Positions 8,688-17,255 of a stretch of DNA of 64,000 bases are shown piece by piece. Position numbers and translations under genes: made by a program. Below the pieces are notes generated by a model. That model was not told the DNA's origin. It ran no database searches and was given only the letters and a program-made list of their open reading frames with translations. Every line of letters starts with the position of its first letter. Within the stretch, counting starts at the first letter, position 1. The DNA comes from Streptomyces ardesiacus (GTDB lineage: Bacteria > Actinomycetota > Actinomycetes > Streptomycetales > Streptomycetaceae). The DNA is taken from contig NZ_BEWC01000006.1 of the NCBI RefSeq assembly GCF_003112575.1, positions 62,001 to 126,000 on the forward strand, in the 5' to 3' direction.

Positions 8688-9383
8688 ATGGCGCACTGCG
8701 AGCAAGTCCCGACGGCCGTCCTGACGGTGGACACCGTCCTGTCCCGGATGCGCGCCCTCGACGCGGCGCTGCCGCCCCGCGACGGTCTGGCCGTCTTCAA
8801 CCGCGTCTACCTCCGCGTCACGGAGGCCGTGGACCGGCACATCGACGGCGGCCGGTTCACGGACCCCCGCGCCGCGACCGCGCTGGACGTGCGGTTCGCC
8901 GAGCGCTATCTGGCCGCCGTGGACGCGGCGGCGGAGGACCGCCGTCCGCCCGCCTGCTGGCGCCCGCTGTTCCAGTTCCGCCGCCATCCCGGGGTACGTC
9001 CACTGCAGTTCGCGCTGGCGGGCGTCAACGCGCACATCGGCCACGACCTCGCGCTGGCCGTGGTGGACACCTGTCGTACGCTCGGCTGCGAACCCGCCGA
9101 CCTGGAGGACGAGTTCGACCGCGTGGGTGATCTCCTCGTCTCGTTGGAGGAGCGGGTCCGCGACGAGCTGATGCCGGGCCCCGACCTGCTGCGGGTCGCC
9201 GACCCGCTGACCCATCTGCTCGGTTCCTGGAGCCTGGAGCGGGCCCGCGAGGCCGCCTGGGCCGCCGCCCGCGCGCTGTGGGCGCTGCGCCGCCTGCCGG
9301 ACGTCGCCGGGGAGTTCACCGAACGGCTGGACGCGGCCGTGGGCTTCGCGGGACGCATGCTGCTCACCCCGCTGCGGGACTGA
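8688..9383 (+). CDS. DUF5995 family protein
   Basis: This 231-residue soluble, mostly helical protein matches my recollection of the DUF5995 family, with conserved ends such as CWRPLFQFRRHPGVRPLQFA and ALAGVNAHIGHDLALAVVDT near the middle. The family has no assigned function. The His-rich HIGHDL segment could be a metal or catalytic site, but this is a guess. No good ribosome binding site precedes the ATG, so the message may be leaderless. It is divergent from the GH6 gene and followed by a separate F420-type oxidoreductase gene. Confidence 0.75.
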   Translation: MAHCEQVPTAVLTVDTVLSRMRALDAALPPRDGLAVFNRVYLRVTEAVDRHIDGGRFTDPRAATALDVRFAERYLAAVDAAAEDRRPPACWRPLFQFRRHPGVRPLQFALAGVNAHIGHDLALAVVDTCRTLGCEPADLEDEFDRVGDLLVSLEERVRDELMPGPDLLRVADPLTHLLGSWSLERAREAAWAAARALWALRRLPDVAGEFTERLDAAVGFAGRMLLTPLRD

Positions 9384-9511
9384 CCCGGCCGGTCCCGCCG
9401 AGGCGCCGCCGAACTCCCCCGGATTCGTTGTACGTTGAAACCGGTTGGCATCCTGCGAACCACGCGGCACCGCGGCCGGCATCGCACCCCGATTGCGAAG
9501 GAGCACCCGGT

Positions 9512-10444
9512 ATGACGACCCCGCTCGGACTCGGCCTCCCCCAGATGCGGCAGTACGACATCGGCAAGGACGTCACCGACGTGGCGCGCGCGGCGGAACG
9601 GATGGGCTACGAGAGCCTGTGGGTGTTCGAGCGCGCCCTGTTCCCCGAGCCCGCCACCCAGGGGCTGTACGGCGTCGAGGGGCTGCCCTGGCCGGACACC
9701 TACCGGAGCGTCGCGGAGCCACTGGTGACCCTGGCCCTCGCCGCCGCGGTCACCGAACGGGCCCGGCTCGGCACGAGCGTGCTGGTCGCCCCGCTGCACG
9801 TCCCCTTCCAACTGGCCAAGTCCCTCGCCTCGCTGGACGCGGCGAGCGGCGGCCGGGTGGTGGCGGGCTTCGGCACCGGCTGGTCGCACGACGAGTACGC
9901 GGCGGCCTCCGTGCGGCCGTTCGCGGAGCGCGGTGCCGCCCTGGACGAGCTGATCGGGGTGTGCCGCGCGGTGTGGGGTCCGGATCCGGTGGTGTACGAC
10001 GGCGAGGTCACGAAGATCGCCTCCGCGGTGGTCGGCCCGAAACCGGCCCGGCCGATCCCGGTCCTGCTGGCGGCGGGCGGCAGCGGCCGGGCCCGGCGCC
10101 GGCTGGTCGACCACGCCGACGGCTGGCTGCCGACCGGCGTCGGCGCCGAGACCGTCGCCGCGCAGCTGCGGGAGCTGCGGGACCTGGCCGCCGAGCGGGG
10201 CCGCACCGAGCCGATCCGCACGGTGCTGCGGGTCAACACCCGCTACAGCGCGGCCAACCACGAGGGCCCCGACCGGCGTCCCTTCCAGGGCGGCATCGAC
10301 CAGATCGTCGAGGACCTGGCCGCGCACGCCGAGGTCGGCCTGGACGAGATCCTCATCGACGTGCAGAGCACCCCGCGCGACGCCGAGGAACTCAAGGACG
10401 TCGCCGCCCTGGTCTACGAGAAGGCCCGGGCGGCCGGCATCTGA
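9512..10444 (+). CDS. LLM class F420/FMN-dependent oxidoreductase
   Basis: The protein has 310 residues with the luciferase-like monooxygenase TIM-barrel pattern: GLGLPQMRQYDIGKD at the start, the AERMGYESLWVFER segment, the RLGTSVLVAPLHVPFQLAKS strand, and SGGRVVAGFGTGWSHDEYAA, which in this superfamily holds part of the flavin or F420 site. The closest type is the actinobacterial F420-dependent TIGR03619-like group. The substrate is unknown. AAGGAG 8 bp before the ATG at 9512 fixes the start and excludes a longer in-frame reading. The gene appears monocistronic and converges on the amine oxidase gene. Confidence 0.85.
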   Translation: MTTPLGLGLPQMRQYDIGKDVTDVARAAERMGYESLWVFERALFPEPATQGLYGVEGLPWPDTYRSVAEPLVTLALAAAVTERARLGTSVLVAPLHVPFQLAKSLASLDAASGGRVVAGFGTGWSHDEYAAASVRPFAERGAALDELIGVCRAVWGPDPVVYDGEVTKIASAVVGPKPARPIPVLLAAGGSGRARRRLVDHADGWLPTGVGAETVAAQLRELRDLAAERGRTEPIRTVLRVNTRYSAANHEGPDRRPFQGGIDQIVEDLAAHAEVGLDEILIDVQSTPRDAEELKDVAALVYEKARAAGI

Positions 10445-10465
10445 GGTCCCCCGGGCGGACCGCCC

Positions 10466-12178
10466 CTAGTCCTCGGGGAGTTCGACCGGCGCGATCTCCT
10501 CGTAGAGGTCGCCCGGGCCGGGGTTGGCCGGGTCGGTCGCTCCGCCGAGGTGGTGCATGACGCCCCAGACCGCGTTCAGCGCGGTCTGGACGGCGCCCTC
10601 GGCCCAGCCGGCCGTCCAGGAGATGTCGTCGCCGGCGAGGAAGATGCCCCGCTTGTCCGCGGGCAGCCGGTCCTGCATGAAGTGGGTGAACAGGCGTCGC
10701 TGGTACCGGTAGTGGCCGGGCAGGTTGGCCTTGAACGCCCCCATGAAGTAGGGCTCGTTCTCCCAGGAGACCGTCACCGGGTTGCCGATGATGTGCTTCC
10801 TGATGTCGACCTTCGGGTAGATCTCGCCGAGCGACTTCAGCATCACCTCCATCCGCTCGTTCGCGGACAGCGGCAGCCACTTCAGGCTGTCGTCGCACCA
10901 GGTGTAGGAGAGGCAGATGACGGCGGGCCGGTCGGGGCCGTCGTCGAGCAGGTAGGTGCCGCGGGTCATGCGGTCGGTGAGCGTCATCGACATGACGTCC
11001 CGGCCGGTCGGGTTTCCGCTGTCGTCGACGGCCTTGTCGAGCCAGAAGGGCCGGTCTACGGGCACGAAGAGCTTGCTGGACTCCATGTAGTGGGTCCGCT
11101 CGATCGCGGTCCAGTGGTCGATCGGGAAGAGCGAGTCGTCGCAGGCGATCTTCGAGAGCAGCATCCAGGACTGTGCGGTGAAGACCGCCGCCCGGTAGGT
11201 GCGGATGTCGCCGTCGGCGTCGGTCACGGTGATGCGGTTGCCGGCGGTGCGGTGCAGCCGGGTCACGGCCGGACGGGGCTCGCCGCCCGTGTGCAGGGAC
11301 CGCAGCGAGGTGCCGAGCGGCCAGTGGACGATCTTCTGCGGCTCGCGCTCCCAGAGCCGCAGCGGCAACTGCTGGGACCCCCCGACGATGCCGCGGTGGT
11401 GGTCGTCGGCCTCGGTGTAGACGACGCGGAGGATCTCCAGGATGGAGTTGGGGAAGTCGGTGTCCCAGCCGCCGGTGCCGAAGCCGACCTGGCCGAAGAT
11501 CTCGCGGTGCCGGAAGGACTTGAAGGCCTGCGAGTCGCACAGGAAGCCGTAGAAGGTCTGGTTGTCGAGCTTCTCGACCAGCTTCGCCCAGATCGCGCGG
11601 ATGCGCGGGACGTCGCGCTCGCGCAGGGCGCGGTTCATGTCGGAGAAGTCGGCGCCCTCTTCGAGGCACCTCGCCCAGGCGTCGGCCACGTCCCGGTAGA
11701 CCTGCGGCAGGTCGTCGAGGGTCTCGGCGTAGTGCGACCGGCCCTTGAGGTCGACGACGGTCGACGGGGTCGCCTCCGCGAGCGGGTTGGGGAACGCCCG
11801 GGTTCGAAGGCCCACCAGGTCGATGTAGTGCTGCAGGGCGGTGGAGGACGGCGGGAAGCGCATCGCGCCCATCTCGGCGGTCAGCGAGGGGTCGCAGCCG
11901 TCGAAGCCGACGGTCCGCAGCCGGCCGCCGATTTGGTCCGCCTCGTAGACGACGGGCCTGAGGCCCATCTTCATCAGTTCGTAGGCGGTCACGATGCCGG
12001 ACAGGCCGCCGCCGATGACGGCGACCTCGGTGCCGTGCTCGGTGGCGGGCACCTGGCCGAGCCCGGCGGGGTGGGCGAGGAAGTCGTCGTAGGCGTACGG
12101 GAAGTCCGGCCCGAACATGGTGATCGGCGGCTGCTGCTCGTCTGCGTGCTCGATCGCGTTGGGCACGGTGGACGTCAT
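10466..12178 (-). CDS. Flavin monoamine/L-amino acid oxidase family protein
   Basis: This 570-residue FAD enzyme has a Rossmann motif VAVIGGGLSGIVTAYEL near residue 52, the YEADQIGGRLRT segment after the second strand, and the C-terminal FAD-binding signature FLAGDDISWTAGWAEGAVQT typical of L-amino acid oxidases and of tryptophan or phenylalanine 2-monooxygenases. It lies downstream of a nitrilase-family gene in the same direction, with an 82-bp gap and its own AAGGAG. That pairing suggests oxidation, possibly oxidative decarboxylation of an aromatic amino acid to an amide, with the amide cleaved by the neighbour. A plain L-amino acid oxidase is the alternative. No signal peptide is visible. 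Confidence 0.85.
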   Translation of the reverse strand: MTSTVPNAIEHADEQQPPITMFGPDFPYAYDDFLAHPAGLGQVPATEHGTEVAVIGGGLSGIVTAYELMKMGLRPVVYEADQIGGRLRTVGFDGCDPSLTAEMGAMRFPPSSTALQHYIDLVGLRTRAFPNPLAEATPSTVVDLKGRSHYAETLDDLPQVYRDVADAWARCLEEGADFSDMNRALRERDVPRIRAIWAKLVEKLDNQTFYGFLCDSQAFKSFRHREIFGQVGFGTGGWDTDFPNSILEILRVVYTEADDHHRGIVGGSQQLPLRLWEREPQKIVHWPLGTSLRSLHTGGEPRPAVTRLHRTAGNRITVTDADGDIRTYRAAVFTAQSWMLLSKIACDDSLFPIDHWTAIERTHYMESSKLFVPVDRPFWLDKAVDDSGNPTGRDVMSMTLTDRMTRGTYLLDDGPDRPAVICLSYTWCDDSLKWLPLSANERMEVMLKSLGEIYPKVDIRKHIIGNPVTVSWENEPYFMGAFKANLPGHYRYQRRLFTHFMQDRLPADKRGIFLAGDDISWTAGWAEGAVQTALNAVWGVMHHLGGATDPANPGPGDLYEEIAPVELPED

Positions 12179-12259
12179 GGGGTACGGACTCCTTGCAGGG
12201 GTGGAACCGGGAACGGCGGGGAACGGCGGGAAGCGGTGCGGAACGCGCGGTCCCAGGGC

Positions 12260-13048
12260 TCAGACGAGGGCGCCGTAGAGGCCGGGGCGGCGGTCCTCGA
12301 GGTACGGGTTGGCCTCGCGCGAGGCGGCCAGGAAGGCCGGGTCGGCGTCGGCGAGGACCAGTTCCTCGGTGCGCCCGGCCCGGGCGCGGGCGATGCCGTC
12401 GGGCCCCGCCAGCGTGGACAGGCCGACGAACTCGAACTCGCCCTCGTGGCCGACGCGGTTGACGTACGCGACGTACATCTGGTTCTCGAAGGCCCGCACC
12501 GGGACGACGGACTCGGCGACGAACTGGAACGGGTGCATCTGCGCGGTCGGGACGAGCAGCAGGTCGGTGCCGGCCAGGGCGTGGGCGCGGACGAGCTCCG
12601 GGAACTCCACGTCGTAGCAGATCATCAGGCCGACGGTGAGGCCGTTCAGCCCGGCCTGGACGACGGGCTGCCCGCCGGGGGTGAAGTGGTCGCGCTCGAA
12701 GCAGCCGAAGAGGTGGGTCTTGCGGTAGTTCGCCAGGCGGGTTCCGTCCGCGGAGACGAGCTGGAGGGAGTTGAAGACGCGCCCGCCCTCCCGTTCGGGG
12801 TAGCCGTAGGCGACGGCCAGGCCGTGCCGTCCGGCGATCTCGGCGACGGCGTCGGCCGCGTCGCCGTCGGCGGATTCGGCGAGGACGCCGACGGCGTCGC
12901 CGATGGCGTATCCGGTCAGGAACAGCTCGGAGGTGACGAGCAGTGCGGCGCCCGCGGCGGCGGCACGGCCCGCGGCCTCGTCGAGGACCTTGAGGTTCTC
13001 GACGGTGGAACCGGGGCGGCCGGAGCTCTGGAGCAGGGCGGTGCGCAT
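12260..13048 (-). CDS. Carbon-nitrogen hydrolase (nitrilase superfamily amidase)
   Basis: The protein has 262 residues and the complete Glu-Lys-Cys catalytic triad of the nitrilase superfamily: Glu in VTSELFLTGY (about residue 41), Lys in NYRKTHLFG (about 110) and Cys in GLMICYDVEFPE (about 144). The family hydrolyses amides or nitriles to acids. It is the first gene of a pair with the flavin amine oxidase, downstream of an MFS transporter and an Lrp-type regulator on the same strand. Three short direct repeats lie 80-145 bp upstream. Conversion of an amide made by the oxidase is the most economical role, but it is inferred. Confidence 0.88.
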   Translation of the reverse strand: MRTALLQSSGRPGSTVENLKVLDEAAGRAAAAGAALLVTSELFLTGYAIGDAVGVLAESADGDAADAVAEIAGRHGLAVAYGYPEREGGRVFNSLQLVSADGTRLANYRKTHLFGCFERDHFTPGGQPVVQAGLNGLTVGLMICYDVEFPELVRAHALAGTDLLLVPTAQMHPFQFVAESVVPVRAFENQMYVAYVNRVGHEGEFEFVGLSTLAGPDGIARARAGRTEELVLADADPAFLAASREANPYLEDRRPGLYGALV

Positions 13049-13128
13049 GCGTGATCCTCACCGGTCGGAGGGGGCTGGGGGTCAGATAGACGGTACGGTC
13101 GGCGGACTCGGCCGGACAAGACGGACCT

Positions 13129-13190
13129 GTTGCGCGCCGGTGAGCGGATCGTTGCGTGCGCCCGGCGCACCTCGGCGATTCGTTGCGCGC
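13129..13190. promoter_or_regulatory. Three helically phased GTTGCGYGC repeats upstream of the nitrilase-oxidase genes
   Basis: GTTGCGCGC (13129-13137), GTTGCGTGC (13151-13159) and GTTGCGCGC (13182-13190) are direct repeats with 22- and 31-bp periods, about two and three helical turns. They sit in the 167-bp gap between the MFS gene end and the nitrilase start. Phased sites of this type suit Lrp/AsnC octamers, and an Lrp-type gene lies 1.4 kb upstream. Confidence 0.5.
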
Positions 13191-13215
13191 GCCCGTGGGC
13201 GACCGGCGCCGGGCG

Positions 13216-14466
13216 TCAGGAGGGGCGCCGGCGCTGTCGGCCCCGTGCTGCCCGGGCAGCCGCCGTGGTCCGGGCGGCGCCGGCCAGCACCAGGGCCGTC
13301 ACGAGGTACGGCACCGCGGAGAGCGCGAAGGCACTGCCGTGGCCCCAGGCCGTGGCCGCCGCCGCGTAGACGCCGTAGGTGGTGAGGTTGCCCAGCTCGG
13401 TGCCGAGGCCCGCGACCGAGGTCAGCGTGGCCCGCCCGGTGTCGTCGATGCGCCGCTGGAGGCGGGCGTCGGCCAGCACGGTCGCCAGTTGGAAGCCGCC
13501 GAAGGCGAGCGCCACCAGGACCAGGGCGGCGGGCGTCCCGGCCAGCCCTCCCGCGGCCAGGGCGAACGCGGAACCGGCGAGCACCGCGGCGAACCCGTTG
13601 CCGGTCAGGCGTTCGGCGGGACCGGCGAGCAGGCTGCCCGCGGTGGCTCCCGCCCAGATCACCAGCAGCAGCCAGGGCACGGTCTCGACCGCCACACCGG
13701 TGTCGCGCGCCAGCAGCGGCGTGTACTCGTCGAGCGCCCCCCACACCGCGGTCACGGCCGGTACGAGGAGCAGCGCGCCGCGCACGGACCGGTCGGCGCG
13801 GGCGTCGGCGAGTCCGGCGCGCAGGGAGGCGGCCCGGCGCTCGCCCCCGCCGCGGGTGGGCGTGCGGTGCTCGGGGAAGCGGGTGGCCACGGCCGCCGCG
13901 GCCAGACAGGCGAGCACGCTCGCCGCGCCCACCGCGTCGTAGCCGCCCCAGGCGAAGACGGGGCCGGCCAGGCCCATGGCGGACATCGTCGCGGCGATGC
14001 CGATCGCCCGGGCCCGGCCCGTGACGTGGGCGTACCGGCCCTCCGCACCGGCCCGTTCGAGTTCGTCGTAGACCAGTGCCTCCCGCGCGCCCGAGCCGAG
14101 CGCGCCGCCGGCGCCCCACAGCACGAAGCCGAGCGCGAAGGCGCCGTAGGAGGGCGCGAGGACCCACAGGGCGAAGCCGGCGGCGGTCAGCAGCGGGCCG
14201 ACGATCAGCAGCAGCCGCCGGGAGACGGCGTCGGCCCAGGCACCGGAGGGCACCTCCAGCAGCACGGCGGTCAGCGACCACAGGGCGAACAGCGAGGCCT
14301 GCCGGCCGACGGACAGACCGGTGTCGCTGAACAGCAGCGCGTACACCGGGTAGAGGAGGACGAACTCGTCGCAGAACGCCGAGGCGTACAGCGTGCGCAC
14401 GAGTCTGCGGGTACCGGCGGGCGCCGCGGCGGCCCGCCCGTGCGAGGGCGAGGAGGAGACGGTCAT
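13216..14466 (-). CDS. MFS transporter
   Basis: This 416-residue protein has about 12 membrane segments and the MFS loop motif region GAWADAVSRRLLLI between helices 2 and 3. The central cytoplasmic loop (about residues 190-215) is Arg-rich, and the C-terminus is a basic tail (RGRQRRRPS). The ATG at 14466 follows GGAAGG; the longer in-frame reading to 14601 lacks a ribosome site. The gene lies between the Lrp regulator upstream and the nitrilase/oxidase pair downstream, all on the minus strand, so it may move the amino acid or its product. Export of a drug-like molecule cannot be excluded. Confidence 0.85.
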   Translation of the reverse strand: MTVSSSPSHGRAAAAPAGTRRLVRTLYASAFCDEFVLLYPVYALLFSDTGLSVGRQASLFALWSLTAVLLEVPSGAWADAVSRRLLLIVGPLLTAAGFALWVLAPSYGAFALGFVLWGAGGALGSGAREALVYDELERAGAEGRYAHVTGRARAIGIAATMSAMGLAGPVFAWGGYDAVGAASVLACLAAAAVATRFPEHRTPTRGGGERRAASLRAGLADARADRSVRGALLLVPAVTAVWGALDEYTPLLARDTGVAVETVPWLLLVIWAGATAGSLLAGPAERLTGNGFAAVLAGSAFALAAGGLAGTPAALVLVALAFGGFQLATVLADARLQRRIDDTGRATLTSVAGLGTELGNLTTYGVYAAAATAWGHGSAFALSAVPYLVTALVLAGAARTTAAARAARGRQRRRPS

Positions 14467-14606
14467 GAGGCCTTCCCGAGGGGGCGGATCGGACACCGGA
14501 GGTACGGCGTCCGGGGCGGCCCTCGGGAGGAGGCGCTGCGGGTGGATCAATGTCGCCAGGTCATGGCACCGATGGTAGAGGCCGCACGGCGCCCTGCGCA
14601 TCGCCC

Positions 14607-15059
14607 TTACGCGGGCGAGCCCGACGCGTGGCGCCGCAGGAGCGGCGAGAGCACCAGCACGGACTTGGTGCGCTCCACGAACGGTTCCCCGGCGATCCGC
14701 TCCAGGACCCGCTCGAAGTGGCGCATGTCGGCGGCGAAGACCTGGGCGACGGCGTCCGCGTCCCCGGTGACGGTGGACGCGGCCACGACCTCCTGGTAGC
14801 GCTCCAGGCCCCGCTGGATGGTCTCGGGCGAGGTGTGGCGGCGGCAGAAGATCTCCACGAACCCCTCGGTCTCCCAGCCGAGCGCGGCCGGGTCGACCCG
14901 TACGGTGAAGCCGGTGATGGCGCCGGTGGCGCGCAGCCGGTCCACGCGCCGTTTGACGGCGGGCGCGGACAGGCCGACCGACTGCCCGATGTCCGCGTAG
15001 GAGCGGCGGGCGTCCTCGGCGAGGGCGCGCACGATGCGTTCGTCGAGATCGTTCAGCAC
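14607..15059 (-). CDS. Lrp/AsnC family transcriptional regulator
   Basis: The protein has 150 residues with an N-terminal helix-turn-helix (DLDERIVRALAEDARRSYAD then IGQSVGLSAPAVKRRVDRL, residues 4-45) and a C-terminal RAM/AsnC ligand-binding domain (about 65-140, with TGDADAVAQVFAAD containing the usual G-D/N-x-D loop). Such proteins sense amino acids and control nearby catabolic or transport genes. The start is a GTG with only a weak ribosome site. It stands first in a same-strand series with an MFS transporter, a nitrilase-type amidase and an amino acid oxidase, which are its natural targets. Confidence 0.92.
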   Translation of the reverse strand: MLNDLDERIVRALAEDARRSYADIGQSVGLSAPAVKRRVDRLRATGAITGFTVRVDPAALGWETEGFVEIFCRRHTSPETIQRGLERYQEVVAASTVTGDADAVAQVFAADMRHFERVLERIAGEPFVERTKSVLVLSPLLRRHASGSPA

Positions 15060-15237
15060 TGCGGGTCGTTCACTTCACTTCTGGTGCGTGCGGGCCCGGT
15101 GGGGTCCGGTGCGGCGAGTGGGGAGCGGCGTCGGCCGTACAGGAAGTAGACCACGGGCCCGGCGGCCGCCCGGACACCGGAGACCGCCTGGACACCCCCG
15201 GAGACCGGAGACCGCCCGGGGACGGGGCCGTGACCGG

Positions 15238-15633
15238 TCAGGGGCCGTCCGGGTCGCCCGCGACGGCGCGGGCCCCGGCCGCGTCCGCCGCGTCGAAGCC
15301 GATCTCCCCGGGGCGGCCGCTCGCTGCCTCCTGGGCGTCGATCCAGCGCAGGTGCGCCTCCCAGGCTGCCTGCTTGCTGGTGCCGAGGGCGGCCCCGATC
15401 TGCGACCAGGAGGCTCCGGCCTCGCGGGCGGCGCGGACGGTGAGCTGGCGCCCGTGGGCGGCCTTGCGGGCGACCACCTCGCTCAGCGCCAGCAGTTCGA
15501 GGAGCCCGGGGCGGTCCAGGGCCTCCTCGTCGCTGCCGAACCCGGCGAGGGACTCACGGGCGCGCAGCTCGTCGAGGCGGGCCACGGCGGTCAGCAGGGT
15601 GTGCTCCGGCTCGATGCGCTCGGGTGTCGTCAT
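15238..15633 (-). CDS. Small helix-turn-helix protein
   Basis: This 131-residue protein has a helical N-terminal half and a predicted helix-turn-helix in ASWSQIGAALGTSKQAAWEA (about residues 74-93), followed by an acidic Ala/Gly tail. The HTH pattern W-x2-(I/V)-G-x-ALG-x2-KQA also occurs in the gene at 30642, so both belong to one actinobacterial group of small DNA-binding proteins without a known role. The ATG lies 14 bp from a 34-bp perfect palindrome, and a leaderless message is plausible because the predicted -10 region lies directly before the ATG. Autoregulation through the palindrome is likely. Confidence 0.75.
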   Translation of the reverse strand: MTTPERIEPEHTLLTAVARLDELRARESLAGFGSDEEALDRPGLLELLALSEVVARKAAHGRQLTVRAAREAGASWSQIGAALGTSKQAAWEAHLRWIDAQEAASGRPGEIGFDAADAAGARAVAGDPDGP

Positions 15634-15646
15634 GCGTCCAGCGTCG

Positions 15647-15680
15647 CGTCAGGCCTGCTTGACGTCAAGCAGGCCTGACG
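15647..15680. promoter_or_regulatory. 34-bp perfect palindrome between the HTH gene and guaB1
   Basis: The half-site CGTCAGGCCTGCTTGAC is followed directly by its exact reverse complement with no spacer, centred at 15663/15664. It ends 14 bp before the HTH start and lies 25 bp after the guaB1 stop, both on the minus strand. On that strand TTGACG could be a -35 with GACGCT as a -10 about 17 bp later, which would put the transcription start near the ATG. It may be an operator, a guaB1 terminator, or both. Confidence 0.75.
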
Positions 15681-15704
15681 GAACCTGTCCGAATGCGGGC
15701 GCGG

Positions 15705-17156
15705 TCAGCTCCAGCTGGCGTGCAGCGGCTTGCCCTCGGCGTAACCGGCGGCGCTCTGGATGCCGACGATGGCCTTCTCGGCGAACTCCTCCAGGGAGCC
15801 GGCGCCGGCGTAGGTGCAGGACGAGCGGACGCCCGCGATGATCGAGTCGATCAGGTCCTCGACGCCGGGGCGGGCCGGGTCGAGGAACATCCGGGAGGTG
15901 GAGATGCCCTCCTCGAACAGCGCCTTGCGTGCCCGGTCGTACGCCGACTCCTCCGAGGTGCGGTTGCGCACCGCGCGCGCGGAGGCCATGCCGAAGGACT
16001 CCTTGTAGGCGCGGCCGTTGGCGTCGTGCTGGAGGTCGCCCGGGGACTCGTAGGTCCCGGCGAACCAGGAGCCCACCATGACGTTGGACGCGCCGGCCGC
16101 GAGGGCCATCGCCACGTCGCGCGGGTGGCGCACGCCGCCGTCGGCCCACACGTGCTTGCCGTACTTCTTCGCCTCGGCGGCGCACTCCAGGACCGCGGAG
16201 AACTGCGGCCGGCCGACGCCGGTCATCATGCGGGTGGTGCACATGGCGCCGGGGCCGACGCCGACCTTGATGATGTCGGCGCCCGCCTCGATCAGGTCGC
16301 GCACGCCCTCGGCGGAGACGATGTTGCCGGCGACGATCGGAACCTGCGGGTCCAGTTCGCGCACGACCTTGACCGCGCCGATCATCGACTCCTGGTGGCC
16401 GTGCGCGGTGTCGATGACGAGGGTGTCCACGCCCGCGTCCAGGAGCTGCTTGGCCTTGCCGGCCACGTCGCCGTTGATGCCGACGGCGGCGGCGATGCGG
16501 AGCCTGCCGTTCGCGTCGACGGCCGGGCTGTACAGCGTGGCGCGCAGGGCGCCCTTGCGGGTGAGGATGCCGGCGAGGCGGCCGTCGCTGTCCACGGCGG
16601 GCGCGTAGCGGCGGTTGGCGGCGTCGAGGGTGTTGAAGGCCTCGCGGGGGTCCATGTCGGCGTCGATGAGGATCAGGTCCTTGGACATGACCTCCTCGAG
16701 CTGGGTGAAGCGGTCCACGCCCGACAGGTCCGCGTCGGTGACCACGCCGACCGGCCGGTGGTCCCCGTCCACCACGACGCCCGCGTTGTGCGCGCGCTTG
16801 GGCAGCAGGGACAGCGCGTCGGCGACGGTCTGGTGCGGGGCGAGCACGATGGGGGTGTCCAGGACGTGGTGGCGGCTCTTCACCCAGGAGACGACGTCGG
16901 TGACGACCTCGATCGGGATGTCCTGCGGGATGACCACGAGGCCGCCGCGCCGGGCCACCGTCTCGGCCATCCGGCGGCCCGCGATGGCGGTCATGTTGGC
17001 GACGACCAGCGGGATCGTGGTGCCCGTGCCGTCCGGGGAGGCGAGGTCCACGCCCTGCCGGGAGCCCACGGCGGAACGGCTCGGCACCATGAACACGTCG
17101 TCGTACGTCAGGTCGTACGAGGGGTGGATGTCATTCAGGAAACGCACGTGCTGCAC
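15705..17156 (-). CDS. guaB1: GuaB1, IMP dehydrogenase-related protein (probable GMP reductase)
   Basis: The protein has 483 residues: an IMPDH/GMPR TIM barrel interrupted by a tandem CBS pair (about residues 100-210, with VGVVTDADLSGVD and LAGILTRKGALR). The catalytic loop is GVGPGAMCTTRMMTGVGRPQ, with the nucleophilic Cys; its TGVGxPQ ending is closer to GMP reductases than to classical IMP dehydrogenases. Actinobacterial GuaB1 proteins of this architecture have been shown in mycobacteria to act as GMP reductases, converting GMP to IMP with NADPH. Many databases still call them IMP dehydrogenase. The start MQHVRFLND matches the conserved beginning. Confidence 0.88.
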   Translation of the reverse strand: MQHVRFLNDIHPSYDLTYDDVFMVPSRSAVGSRQGVDLASPDGTGTTIPLVVANMTAIAGRRMAETVARRGGLVVIPQDIPIEVVTDVVSWVKSRHHVLDTPIVLAPHQTVADALSLLPKRAHNAGVVVDGDHRPVGVVTDADLSGVDRFTQLEEVMSKDLILIDADMDPREAFNTLDAANRRYAPAVDSDGRLAGILTRKGALRATLYSPAVDANGRLRIAAAVGINGDVAGKAKQLLDAGVDTLVIDTAHGHQESMIGAVKVVRELDPQVPIVAGNIVSAEGVRDLIEAGADIIKVGVGPGAMCTTRMMTGVGRPQFSAVLECAAEAKKYGKHVWADGGVRHPRDVAMALAAGASNVMVGSWFAGTYESPGDLQHDANGRAYKESFGMASARAVRNRTSEESAYDRARKALFEEGISTSRMFLDPARPGVEDLIDSIIAGVRSSCTYAGAGSLEEFAEKAIVGIQSAAGYAEGKPLHASWS

Positions 17157-17255
17157 ATCCCAGTCGATCAGAGGTGGCCCCCGGACAGGTCAGCCAGGGG
17201 GAAAGAGCACGTACTTCATTCTCCCACGAGACGTGGCCGGTCATCCCCGGGCAGA

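Noticed and set aside
10445..10465. Terminator between the LLM gene and the oxidase gene
   Set aside because: GGGCGG/CCGCCC has only a 1-nt loop and cannot form a stable hairpin.
15647..15680. Phage attachment or recombination site
   Set aside because: No integrase or tRNA gene is nearby. A regulatory palindrome is simpler.
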